Source of the DNA: Nitrososphaerales archaeon
GTDB lineage: Archaea > Thermoproteota > Nitrososphaeria > Nitrososphaerales > Gagatemarchaeaceae
NCBI GenBank assembly: GCA_030039795.1
Contig: JASHUU010000080.1
Location: 1 to 34,842 of the forward strand
Direction: 5' to 3'
Length of the DNA stretch: 34,842 nt
Of the stretch, positions 7,180-16,050 are shown piece by piece; the first letter of the stretch is position 1; every line of letters begins with the position of its first letter. Both the position numbers and the translations under genes were made by a program. Below the pieces are notes generated by a model that ran no database searches, was not told where the DNA came from, and saw only the letters and a program-made list of their open reading frames with translations.

Positions 7180-8655
7180 ATGGCTCCCACGCCTGACTAC
7201 GACGTCATAGTCGCGGGCGGGGGGATGGCTGGTCTGATAACCGCGGCCTCCATAGGGCACTACTCCAAGAAGGCGGTCAGGACGCTGGTCATAGACAGGA
7301 ACAGGGAGGAGGAGCCTGGAAAGAAGACCAACAACGGCTGGACGTGCGGAGACGCGACGAGCAAGAGGTCGCTCGACTATCTGGCCGAGCACGCGGGGAT
7401 AAGGTACGGCGAGCCGGAGCTGGAGCATCCTGTCAAGGGGGTCTACGTGTACTCGCCCGACAGGAAGAGCAAGGTCCTGTTCGAGGGGGAGGGGTACCTG
7501 CTCAACAGGAAGGTCCTGCCGAGGCGCCAGGTGGCGGACGCGAGGAAGGCGGGGGCGGAGCTCATGTTCGGGTCCACGGCCGAGAGGCTGCTGTCGGAGG
7601 ACGGAAGGATCACCGGCGTGACTGGGAGGAGGGCGGACGGCTCGAGCTTCAGCTTCACAGCGAAGGTGGTCGTCGACGCGACGGGCTCGTCGTCGGTCCT
7701 CAGGAGGTTCCTTCCGATACAGTCGAAGATCGAGAAGGAGATCGACCCTGACGACGTGGTGGGCACGGGGCGGTACATCCTCGACTTCACGCCTGCGGCC
7801 GACAACACGGAGTACTTCGACCCCGACTACTGCATAATCCACCTGGACCAGTTCATAGCGCCTGCGGGATACGCATGGATCTTCGCGAAGGGGAAGACGA
7901 AGGTGAACATAGGGCTCGGTGTCTCGAAGTCCGGCCTGGACAGGAGGAACAAGAAGTTCGGGCTCAGCGACAACCTGCAGAGTCTGATCGACAAGTACCT
8001 GAACGACAACCCGGTGATCAAGGACTGGAGCCAGCCCTCGGACGAGGCGAACTCGGGCAACACGAAGGGGAACTGGCAGGTGCCGGTGAGGAGGCACAAC
8101 GACTGCATGGTGGCGAACGGCTTCGCGCTCGTGGGCGACGCCGCCTGGATGCCGAGGCCGATCGACGCCGGCGGGATCAGCCCTTCGATCTACGGGGGGA
8201 CGATCCTCGGGAAGGTCGTGGCGGAGGCCCTGGAGGCGGGCGACACGAGCGAGGCGGGCCTGTGGAAGTACAACGTGGAGTACATGGGCACGCATGGATA
8301 CCCCATGGCCAGCTTCGAGGTCCTCAGGCGCTACCTGCAGACTGTGACCAACGAGCAGATCAACTACGGGATGAAGCACTTCCTCTCCGAGGAGGACGTG
8401 GTCGCGATCACCGAGCGCAAGCATCCCGAGTTCAACAGGGCCCGGTTCATGAACCCGGGGATGTGGTTCAGGGTGCTCGGCCAGCTCCAGCTGGCGAGGG
8501 GCCTGCGCTACACCGTGAAGAAGAGCGCGGCGCTGGTGGACGTGAACCTCGCGTATCCGTCCTCGCCCGAGGGGTTCGGGGAGTGGAAGACGAGGCTGGC
8601 CTCGGAGCTGGCGGAGACAGTGCAGAGGTTCGGCCCGCTGGGCGCGGCTAACTAG
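7180..8655 (+). CDS. Geranylgeranyl reductase family FAD-dependent oxidoreductase
   Basis: N-terminal DYDVIVAGGGMAGLITAASIG; ...GFALVGDAAWMPRPIDAGGISPSIYGGTILGKVVAEALEAGD. Confidence 0.88.
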   Translation: MAPTPDYDVIVAGGGMAGLITAASIGHYSKKAVRTLVIDRNREEEPGKKTNNGWTCGDATSKRSLDYLAEHAGIRYGEPELEHPVKGVYVYSPDRKSKVLFEGEGYLLNRKVLPRRQVADARKAGAELMFGSTAERLLSEDGRITGVTGRRADGSSFSFTAKVVVDATGSSSVLRRFLPIQSKIEKEIDPDDVVGTGRYILDFTPAADNTEYFDPDYCIIHLDQFIAPAGYAWIFAKGKTKVNIGLGVSKSGLDRRNKKFGLSDNLQSLIDKYLNDNPVIKDWSQPSDEANSGNTKGNWQVPVRRHNDCMVANGFALVGDAAWMPRPIDAGGISPSIYGGTILGKVVAEALEAGDTSEAGLWKYNVEYMGTHGYPMASFEVLRRYLQTVTNEQINYGMKHFLSEEDVVAITERKHPEFNRARFMNPGMWFRVLGQLQLARGLRYTVKKSAALVDVNLAYPSSPEGFGEWKTRLASELAETVQRFGPLGAAN

Positions 8656-8659
8656 AAAT

Positions 8660-10342
8660 ATGCCCCATGGCCGGCCAACCGCATTGGCGCCCGATGACCT
8701 CGACGCTGAGATAATCGGCTTCGTGCAGGAGGTCGCGCCGTCGGGGGCCTACATCATGGGGTTCGACGACTATGCCGGGAAGCTCTTCATAGCCTCGGAA
8801 GCGAACATCCGGGCAGCGCTCAAGAAGGTGCGCGGCTTGCGAGCGAGGGCGAAGACGGACATCCAGAAGAAGGTTCTCGATTCGATGGAGATCGCCCTGC
8901 TCTTCGACGAGCCGCAGCCGGTCCTGGACGACATCACGAGCGCGATCTTCGCCCACATGGTCAAGGAGGGCATAGACGACCGGCACATGCTCTCGCTCTT
9001 CGACTATGCGAAGAGGGACCTGGAGGCCTGCGCGGAGAGATACTCGAGGAAGGATGTCCCGGTGGCCGTGAAGGCCCTGACGCTCTACAGGCTGGACGGG
9101 GTGCTGGAGATACTCGACACGGTCAAGCGCGAGACGAAGAGCGGCGAAGTAAAGAAAGGGTGCGACGACCTGAAGGCGAAGGTCTCCGCCTACGTCAAGC
9201 TCTTCGAGCTCGAAGGCTGGGGAAGGGGCGAGTTCCCGAACGCCGAGAGGATCTTCAAGAAGCGCGGCTTCGACCTCGGGAGGTCGAAGTTCTACCCGAC
9301 CGTCCTGAGGAAGGGGTACGACTACACGGAGTCGCCGGACGAGTTGGAGAGGAAGGCCATGGCCTGGATAGACGAAGAGCTGCCGAGACTCAAGCGCGTC
9401 ACCCAGAGGCTCGCGAAGCGGTTCGGGTGCGAGGCGACCCCGGAGGAGGTCGAAGCGAAGATCAACGCCAGGATGGTCCTCGACCCGAAGAAGTTGGTCA
9501 AGGTGACGCTCGAGATACGCACCGTGATCCAGAGGCTGGTCGACGAGGACGTCAGCGGCATCAACCCGAAGTACAAGACGACGGTCATAGAGACGCCGCC
9601 CTACCTCACGGGCGTCATACCCACCGGGGCGGCGCAGTTCTTCGACACCTACACGAAGAAGCCTTTCCAGTACTTCTTCCAGACCACGGACCCGAAGCGC
9701 GACCCTGACAAGTCGGTGGCGGCCCTGATCGACCTGCTGGTCCACGAGGAGTACGGCCACTGCGTGCACCACTCGAACAGCGCCACGGGGTTCGCGGGGA
9801 AGCTCTCCGCGCTGCAGGTCCTCCCCGGCGCTCCCACCGGTGCGCCGATAAGCGAAGGCCTCTCGTTCAACAGGGAGCTGGAGTTCTTCGAGGTGTCGAA
9901 GTCCTTGGAGACGAAGAAGAGGCTGACGGGCGCCGAGAAGGCATACGTCAAGCTGATGGAGAAGTACGGCGGGCTGAAGCAGGTCAACATGGAGATAGAG
10001 TTCATGACAAGGCGCTGGAGGATCACCAGGTTCCTCCGCGTCGTCGGAGACGTGTGGGTCAACACAGGGAAGAAGAGCCTGCTCGAGTTCGTGGACTGGG
10101 CGCACGAGCGCACCGGCGTGCCGAGGAGCAGCGTGTACTTCCAGCTCTTCCCCGCGCACGAGGGGATCTTCCCCGGATATGCGACGTCCTACGCGGTGGT
10201 CGGGCAGGAGATCAGGGCGATGGAGAAGAGGATCAGGGACCCGAGGAAGCGCGTGAAGTTCTCGACGTACCTGTGCAGCATAGGGTTCCCGCCGAGGAGC
10301 ATCTACCGGAGGATGCTTCAGGACTACGTCGCGAAGCTCTGA
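8660..10342 (+). CDS. DUF885-like zinc metallopeptidase (putative)
   Basis: 560 aa; LLVHEEYGHCVHHSNSATGF (HExxGH), APISEGLSFNRELEFFE and FPGYATSYAVVGQEI resemble motifs of DUF885 peptidases. Confidence 0.65.
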   Translation: MPHGRPTALAPDDLDAEIIGFVQEVAPSGAYIMGFDDYAGKLFIASEANIRAALKKVRGLRARAKTDIQKKVLDSMEIALLFDEPQPVLDDITSAIFAHMVKEGIDDRHMLSLFDYAKRDLEACAERYSRKDVPVAVKALTLYRLDGVLEILDTVKRETKSGEVKKGCDDLKAKVSAYVKLFELEGWGRGEFPNAERIFKKRGFDLGRSKFYPTVLRKGYDYTESPDELERKAMAWIDEELPRLKRVTQRLAKRFGCEATPEEVEAKINARMVLDPKKLVKVTLEIRTVIQRLVDEDVSGINPKYKTTVIETPPYLTGVIPTGAAQFFDTYTKKPFQYFFQTTDPKRDPDKSVAALIDLLVHEEYGHCVHHSNSATGFAGKLSALQVLPGAPTGAPISEGLSFNRELEFFEVSKSLETKKRLTGAEKAYVKLMEKYGGLKQVNMEIEFMTRRWRITRFLRVVGDVWVNTGKKSLLEFVDWAHERTGVPRSSVYFQLFPAHEGIFPGYATSYAVVGQEIRAMEKRIRDPRKRVKFSTYLCSIGFPPRSIYRRMLQDYVAKL

Positions 10343-10412
10343 CCTCTAGAGCACCGTAGGAAGGACTGCCGCCGAGGGTTCCTGACTCGTTTCTGGGACT
10401 GCGAACTCGGGC

Positions 10413-12083
10413 CTAGTCGAAGTCTCCGCCTTCGCCGCCTGGACCTCCTGCGCCTCCGGGCGGGCCGCTCGGCATCTTTGTCTTGCCTGCGGCTATGACG
10501 TCGTCGATGCGGAGTATCATCGAGGCCGCCTCGGTGGCAGACCTGATGATCTGTATCTTCACGGACAGCGGCTCGAGGACCTGGCGCTGGTACATGTCCT
10601 TGACCTTGCCCTCCGCAGCCTCGACGCCGTACCACTTCCCGTTCTCAGTCGCGTGTTTGGCCCGGAGTTCCACTTGGGCGTCGATCGGGTCCATGCCGGC
10701 GTTGAGAGCCAAGGCCAGCGGGATGGACTCCAGCGCCTCCGCGAACTTCTGCGCCGCGAGCTGCTCCCTGCCGCTCAGCTTCTCCGTCCACTTCAGCACC
10801 TGGTAGGCCGCTTCAGCCTCTGCTGCCCCGCCGCCTACGACTATCGACGGCCTCTCGATGACGTCCTTCGTCACCATCAGGGCGTCGTGGAGGGACCTCT
10901 CGCCCTCGTCGACTATGCGCTGCGTGCCTCCCCTGATGAGGATGGTGACCGCCTTCGGGTTCTTGCACCCTTCCACGAAGACCCACTTGTCCTCCTCCAC
11001 CTTCCTCTCCTCGACCAGGGCCGCGTTGCCGAGGTCTGACGGCGAAAGGTCTTCGAAGTTGTTCACCACACGGGCTCCTGTGGCCTTGGCCAGCTTGGTC
11101 ATGTCGCTCTCCTTCACTCTCCGGACGGTGAGTATCCCAGCCTTCGCCAGATAGTGCTGGGCTACGTCGTCAATCCCCTTCTGGCATATCGCGACGTTCG
11201 CGCCGACCGACTGCACCTTGTCGACCATCGCCTTCAGCATCTTCGTCTCCTCGTCGAGGAACTTCTTCATCATCGAGGGGTCGTTGATGTTGAGCTTGGC
11301 GTCGAACTCGGTCTTCTCGATCTCGAAGGGCGCGCTTACCAGGGCGATCGACGCCTTCTCGATGCGCTTCGGCATGCCCGAGTGGACGACCTCCTTGTCG
11401 AGGACTATCCCCTTGATGAGCCTCGTGTCCTTGAGCGAGCCTCCAGGCTTCTTCTCCACCTTCACGTTGTCGATGTCGACCCTGTAGCCTTTGTCGCTCT
11501 TCTCCGCCACCGAGAGGACCGCGTCTACCACGAGCCCTCCTAGCTCCTCCGCCTCTCTGGAGACGAGCTTGGTCTGCATGCTCGTCTTTGCGACCTTCAG
11601 GAGCGCCGCCTTGTCGGTGGGCTCCACCTTCTCGGCCGCCTCGTCAAGCGCTTCCATCGCCCTCTTGGCGGCCTTTGAGTAGCCGTCGACCACCACGGTA
11701 GGGTGTACGTCCTTGTCAAGCAACTCCTCGGCCTTCTCCAAGAGCGCGCCGGCGAGCACGACCGCCGAGGTCGTCCCGTCTCCCACTTCGTTGTCCGTGG
11801 TCTTCGAGACCTCGACCAGCATCTTCGCGGCCGGGTGCTGGACGTCTATCTCCTTCAGCATCGTCGCGCCGTCGTTTGTTATCGTCACGTCGCCCAGCGA
11901 GTCGACGAGCATCTTGTCCATGCCTCTCGGCCCGATGGACGTCTTGACTACTTCGGCGATCAGCTTCGCCGCCGCTATGTTGTTCCTCTGGGCCTCTCTC
12001 CCTCTGCTCTGGTTCGACCCCTCCTTCAGTATCAGGACAGGCTGTCCTGAGGACGTAACCGCCGGTATTGCTGTTGCGGACAT
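10413..12083 (-). CDS. thsA: Thermosome subunit (group II chaperonin)
   Basis: [112 protein letters not shown]; Gly-rich C-terminal tail. Confidence 0.98.
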   Translation of the reverse strand: MSATAIPAVTSSGQPVLILKEGSNQSRGREAQRNNIAAAKLIAEVVKTSIGPRGMDKMLVDSLGDVTITNDGATMLKEIDVQHPAAKMLVEVSKTTDNEVGDGTTSAVVLAGALLEKAEELLDKDVHPTVVVDGYSKAAKRAMEALDEAAEKVEPTDKAALLKVAKTSMQTKLVSREAEELGGLVVDAVLSVAEKSDKGYRVDIDNVKVEKKPGGSLKDTRLIKGIVLDKEVVHSGMPKRIEKASIALVSAPFEIEKTEFDAKLNINDPSMMKKFLDEETKMLKAMVDKVQSVGANVAICQKGIDDVAQHYLAKAGILTVRRVKESDMTKLAKATGARVVNNFEDLSPSDLGNAALVEERKVEEDKWVFVEGCKNPKAVTILIRGGTQRIVDEGERSLHDALMVTKDVIERPSIVVGGGAAEAEAAYQVLKWTEKLSGREQLAAQKFAEALESIPLALALNAGMDPIDAQVELRAKHATENGKWYGVEAAEGKVKDMYQRQVLEPLSVKIQIIRSATEAASMILRIDDVIAAGKTKMPSGPPGGAGGPGGEGGDFD

Positions 12084-12111
12084 ATTACAACTAGGCGTAT
12101 ACAACCGCATA

Positions 12112-12122
12112 GTGTATAAAAA
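12112..12122 (-). promoter_or_regulatory. TATA-like element for thermosome gene
   Basis: tataaaaatc on plus (GATTTTTATA on minus) about 30 nt upstream of the start at 12083. Confidence 0.5.
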
Positions 12123-12143
12123 TCTTGTGAGGGTGACGCGGCG

Positions 12144-12449
12144 CTACTTCCGTTTCATGCCCCTAGGCCGGAGCTCCTCCTCTATCGCCTTCGCAAGCCC
12201 GATGTCCCACTCGGTCACCCCTCCTTCTGAGTGCGTCTGAATCTCGAGCTTTATCGTGGTGTACCTGATCCAGACGTCAGGATGGTGTTCCTGCTCCTCG
12301 GCTATCCTGGCCACGCGGTCGACGAAGCCGATGCCGTCCATGAAGCTGGGAAAGGAGAACGTTTTAGTGATGAACTTGCCCTCGTGCTCCCAGCCCTTCA
12401 AGGGCCGGAGCATGCGCTTGATTTCCTCGTCCGCGAGGAGCTTGGGCAA
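12144..12449 (-). CDS. Pterin-4-alpha-carbinolamine dehydratase
   Basis: [74 protein letters not shown]. Confidence 0.93.
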   Translation of the reverse strand: MPKLLADEEIKRMLRPLKGWEHEGKFITKTFSFPSFMDGIGFVDRVARIAEEQEHHPDVWIRYTTIKLEIQTHSEGGVTEWDIGLAKAIEEELRPRGMKRK

Positions 12450-12546
12450 CTGTCCGACTCGCGCGGGTCGGTGTGCTATATAGTTCAGTCGGTGGACAAC
12501 GGCTTTTGACCGTCCGCGTTAACGTGCTGGCTCGGAGAAGAGTGCA

Positions 12547-12870
12547 GTGTTGGGCTCTGGGAAACTCGTCCGCTCCTCCGCGGAGTCCGTCGCGAGAAGG
12601 GCCGAGGAGAAGGCCACGACAGCCGCGGCGCTCGAAGGCGCGGAAGCGGCGCGCAGGCTCAGGGACCTCGCCTCTCCAGGCTCGCCCGGTGGCGCGCTCA
12701 AGAAGGTGGGAGTCGCCCTCGTGGTGGCTCCGGACCCGGTCACGACCGTGGCAGGGGCTGCGATGGTCGCGTCGTCCTACGCGCTGCGGAACAGGAAGCC
12801 GGCCGGCCTCGACGACCTCGCGGCCGAGACGCGCAGGGTCCTCCGCGACATGAAGTCCTTGAGCCTTTAA
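12547..12870 (+). CDS. Small protein of unknown function, Ala-rich
   Basis: 107-aa ORF with GC3-rich host-like codon usage; no family recognised. Confidence 0.6.
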   Translation: MLGSGKLVRSSAESVARRAEEKATTAAALEGAEAARRLRDLASPGSPGGALKKVGVALVVAPDPVTTVAGAAMVASSYALRNRKPAGLDDLAAETRRVLRDMKSLSL

Positions 12871-12899
12871 GTATCCGAAAAGTCCGTGAACGAAACCCG

Positions 12900-13199
12900 T
12901 TGGACCTCAAGCCTTCGAAGGGACTGAAGGTCAGGGTCGGCGCCGACAGGGAGGCGATATTCGGAGACGAGTCGGTGTCGGTCCAGAAGGCAGTACTCAA
13001 CGACGGGAACAGGTCGGGTGTGATGACGGGCGCGACGCTGGCAGGCTTCTGCGAAATCGAGATGCAAAGGCTGGACGGGAAGAAGCACTGGTATCCCATC
13101 GAGAGCGTCTCCGGCGAGAAGGGAGAGAAGATTGTGGAAGAGGAGATACTGACAGATTCAGAGCTGGAAAGCGGCGAGGACGAAGGGGCGCCGGCCTAG
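12900..13199 (+). CDS. Protein of unknown function (99 aa), TTG start
   Basis: ORF MDLKPSKGLKVRVGADREAIFGDESVSVQKAVLNDGNRSGVMTGATLAGFCEIEMQRLDGKKHWYPIESVSG..., acidic C-terminus. Confidence 0.6.
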   Translation: MDLKPSKGLKVRVGADREAIFGDESVSVQKAVLNDGNRSGVMTGATLAGFCEIEMQRLDGKKHWYPIESVSGEKGEKIVEEEILTDSELESGEDEGAPA

Positions 13200-13200
13200 C

Positions 13201-13530
13201 GTGCCGGGCGTCCGCGCCGAGGAGCTGGTCTTCGTCGTGGACGTTTCTTCATTCACGAAGGAGGGGTTCGAGGGCTCGGTCATGTTCGAAGGGAAGCCGG
13301 TCGAGCTAGAGTTCGATTCAGGGAACAAGGGGGTGTTCCTCCTTCCCGGCATGGCTCAGAGAATCCACGTGAGAAAAGGCTCCAAGGTATCCGTCGTCGT
13401 CGAGGACGTGGTCGAGTCCAACACCGCGACAGTGGGCGGCGTGGGGAAGGCCCTGAGGATTTCCAACGCAGGGGTGTACTACGCGGTGGGAAGGGGCGGC
13501 GGGGCCGTGCTCAGGATCAGGAAGGCCTAG
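13201..13530 (+). CDS. Protein of unknown function (109 aa), beta-rich; GTG start 2 nt after preceding stop
   Basis: ORF PGVRAEELVFVVDVSSFTKEGFEGSVMFEGKPVELEFDSGNKGVFLLPGMAQRIHVRKGSKVSVVVEDVV... Confidence 0.6.
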   Translation: MPGVRAEELVFVVDVSSFTKEGFEGSVMFEGKPVELEFDSGNKGVFLLPGMAQRIHVRKGSKVSVVVEDVVESNTATVGGVGKALRISNAGVYYAVGRGGGAVLRIRKA

Positions 13531-14289
13531 CCGAAGACCGCGTCCTCGTCCATGTCAGGGAGGTCGTACCACCTCGCCTTCTCTCCGATCCTGGCGCGCA
13601 TCCTCCAGCCGAAGCTCTTAGGCGCGGAGTCCATCATCGCGAGCAGCTTCTCCACCCGCGCGGCTACTACCGCCCCGTCGCCCGAGGCCGGCGAGCCTGA
13701 TTTGGCCAGCAGGGCCTCGAGGCTCTTCCTGAACGTGGTGTAGACCCCCCAGTCCTTCGCGCAGAGCTCTGCGATCTCGTTCCCCTGGATCTGGCCTCCT
13801 CCGTCCGTTACCTCGAAATCGTGGAAGGCGGCGGCGAGGTCCAGGTACTCCTTCTCGCTCTTCTCCACGACCTGCAGCTTCGTCATCACAAGCTGGGTTA
13901 TGGGAAGCGTGTACGTCCCCGCGAGGATGCTCTCCTTGAAATTGAACCTGTGGCACATGACGAACTCGTCGAGGAAGATGTCGACCCTCCTCCTGTTGCG
14001 CATGTCGTAGTAGATCAGCCTCTGGCCCATGTTGAGCTTGTTGAAGATCTCCCGCGGCTTGTACCCCAGGCCCTCCATCACTTCCACCACCCCCTTCGTG
14101 TCCTTCCTCCTGCCCATCAGGTCGATGTCCTTGTTCTCGCGGAAGTACTGCGGTCCTCCGGCGCTCGGGCAGAGCTTCTTGAACGCGAGGCCCCCGAGGA
14201 GCCTGAGCCGCACGCCGTCCTTCTCCGCCGTGTCTATTATCTGGGTGGCTGCGTCGAGCGCGCTGGCCGGGAGCATCACGACGCTCTCC
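13527..14289 (-). CDS. Nucleotidyltransferase-fold (Pol beta superfamily-like) protein; start uncertain (14289 or 14348)
   Basis: RLRLLGGLAFKKLCPS...ENKDIDLMGRRKDTKGVVEVMEGLGYKP...RRVDIFLDEF: GG then DxD pattern plus later D. Confidence 0.6.
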
Positions 14290-14378
14290 ATGCGACGCGG
14301 CAGGGGTTGTTCATCTGATTTAAGTTGTGACCATCCTTGGCGCGTCAATTAGCACGAAGATGCGAATCGGGCCGGGCG

Positions 14379-14705
14379 CTACTCCTCGTCGGGCCTCTTG
14401 CGGACGTGCCTGAGTATCCATCGCGGCTTCTCCCACTGCTCGTCGTAGCCCTCCGAGTTCCTTACTATCACGCACCCGCCGTCGTCGTCTAGCATCTCCA
14501 CGGCAGGCACCGCGTTCCTCAGTCTGGAGTACTCCTTGTCGGTCATCTCCAGCCCCCGGCCCCCTTCGCCGATGCTCGCGTGCCAGTCGGCGCGGCGCCC
14601 GTCGAGCGAAAAGGAGACCGAGACCGCGCCTGCCTCCAGTTCCACGTGCGCGTACCTGAGCCTCTTTGGAAGGCGGTGCTCCAGCAAGAACTTCATGCTG
14701 CGCAC
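14379..14705 (-). CDS. Hypothetical protein (108 aa)
   Basis: ORF MRSMKFLLEHRLPKRLRYAHVELEAGAVSVSFSLDGRRADWHASIGEGGRGLEMTDKEYSRLRNAVPAVEMLDDDGGCVIVRNSEGYDEQWEKPRW; no family recognised. Confidence 0.5.
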   Translation of the reverse strand: MRSMKFLLEHRLPKRLRYAHVELEAGAVSVSFSLDGRRADWHASIGEGGRGLEMTDKEYSRLRNAVPAVEMLDDDGGCVIVRNSEGYDEQWEKPRWILRHVRKRPDEE

Positions 14706-14752
14706 GGCGCTCGGCGGACTAATTAGCGTTGCCCGACGGTGAGTGTCCTGGG

Positions 14753-15235
14753 CTACTCGAACTTCGAGTCCCAGGTCCCGGCTTCGACTTCGGCCATGAA
14801 CTCCCTGGGGTCCTTGCCTTCTATCCTTATGCCCATGCTGACGCAGCTCCCGACGACCTCCTTCACGGCCGCCTTGACCGTCTTGGCGTACGAGCCGGCG
14901 ATCTTGCTCCTCGCTATGCCCACGACCTTGTCTATCGTAAGGTCGCCGGCGAACTCGGTCTTGGGCTTCGACGCACCCTTTGGAATGCCCGACTCCTTCG
15001 CCACCAACGCGGACGTGGTCGGCGTGCCGACCGAGATGGCGAACTGCTTCGTCTCCTGGTCGACCTCCACCTTGACGGGGACGCGCATCCCCCTGAAGTC
15101 CGCGGTCTGCTTGTTGATCTCGTTGACGATCCCGAGCACGTTGACGCCCAGAGGGCCGAGGGCGGGGCCCAGAGGAGGACCGGCGCTTGCCTCCCCTCCC
15201 GTCACCAGCGCGTTGATGACCTTCTTCTCTCCCAC
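14753..15235 (-). CDS. rpl11: 50S ribosomal protein L11 (uL11)
   Basis: VINALVTGGEASAGPPLGPALGPLGVNVLGIVNEINKQTADFRGMRVPVKVEVD. Confidence 0.97.
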   Translation of the reverse strand: MGEKKVINALVTGGEASAGPPLGPALGPLGVNVLGIVNEINKQTADFRGMRVPVKVEVDQETKQFAISVGTPTTSALVAKESGIPKGASKPKTEFAGDLTIDKVVGIARSKIAGSYAKTVKAAVKEVVGSCVSMGIRIEGKDPREFMAEVEAGTWDSKFE

Positions 15236-15242
15236 TTCAGGA

Positions 15243-15731
15243 TCACTTCGGGGGCTCCGGCTTCGCGCGTTCGACGACCTTCACGTAGGAGGCGTCGATT
15301 GTGATCGGCATGGCGAAGGCTGTGTCTATGAGGACGACCGTGATCTCCTGCTTCTCCTTGTCGAGCCTGGATATCTTGGCCCGCATGGTCTTGAAGGGGC
15401 CTGCGACTATCTCGACCGTGTCGCCCTCGTTGAGCTCGGCGACCATCGACTTGGTCACGAGGAACTTCTCAATGTCCGAGTACTGCATCATGCCGGGGAT
15501 CTTGCTCCTGACGTGCTTGAAACCCTGGATGCTCTCGTCGACCACCTGGCTGTTTGGGGCCTCGAAGAGGACGTACCCCTTCCAGGTGTCCAGGGCGAGC
15601 ACGGAATAGATAGGCTTGCTCTTCTGGACGGCCCTGGCTGAGACGAAGGTGGCGACTGTCCTTTCCTGCCCGCCGGTCGTCTTCACAGGGAATATGGAAC
15701 TGGTCCTCTCTTGTTCGCTCAAGGCAGACAC
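15243..15731 (-). CDS. spt5: Transcription elongation factor Spt5 (NusG-like NGN + KOW)
   Basis: SIFPVKTTGGQERTVATFVSARA...YVLFEAPNSQVVDESIQGFKHVRSKIPG...LNEGDTVEIVAGPFKTMRAKISRLDKEKQEITVVLI. Confidence 0.96.
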   Translation of the reverse strand: MSALSEQERTSSIFPVKTTGGQERTVATFVSARAVQKSKPIYSVLALDTWKGYVLFEAPNSQVVDESIQGFKHVRSKIPGMMQYSDIEKFLVTKSMVAELNEGDTVEIVAGPFKTMRAKISRLDKEKQEITVVLIDTAFAMPITIDASYVKVVERAKPEPPK

Positions 15732-15780
15732 TTTCAGAGATGGCCGACCGAGATTGGCCTAATAACCTTGCGCTCGGGGT

Positions 15781-15948
15781 TCAGCCGAAGAAGATGTTAC
15801 CGAGGAGCTTGATGACGAATCCTATGGTACCGACCAAGGCTATCCCCAGCCCCACCAGCTTGAGATACAGGGCGAACTCCGACCTGTCACTCTTGTGCGC
15901 GAGCCTGAAGATGGCCGCGCAGGACCTCAGAAAGTCTCTGAAACCCAT
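15781..15948 (-). CDS. secE: Protein translocase subunit SecE (Sec61 gamma), 55 aa
   Basis: Read from the sequence (too short for the ORF track): MGFRDFLRSCAAIFRLAHKSDRSEFALYLKLVGLGIALVGTIGFVIKLLGNIFFG*, directly upstream of spt5. Confidence 0.93.
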   Translation of the reverse strand: MGFRDFLRSCAAIFRLAHKSDRSEFALYLKLVGLGIALVGTIGFVIKLLGNIFFG

Positions 15949-16050
15949 CTCGGGAAACCTGACCGCGTTCTGCTGCGGGCCTTATATGTCTTGGGTAGTG
16001 CTCTTAGGTTTCGCCGAGGATTCTGGTGGAGAGTGCACGTTCCGGCAGGT

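Noticed and set aside
7168-10159. Large minus-strand ORFs (418 and 503 aa) opposite the GGR and DUF885-like genes
   Set aside because: Shadow ORFs caused by GC3-rich codons on the plus strand.
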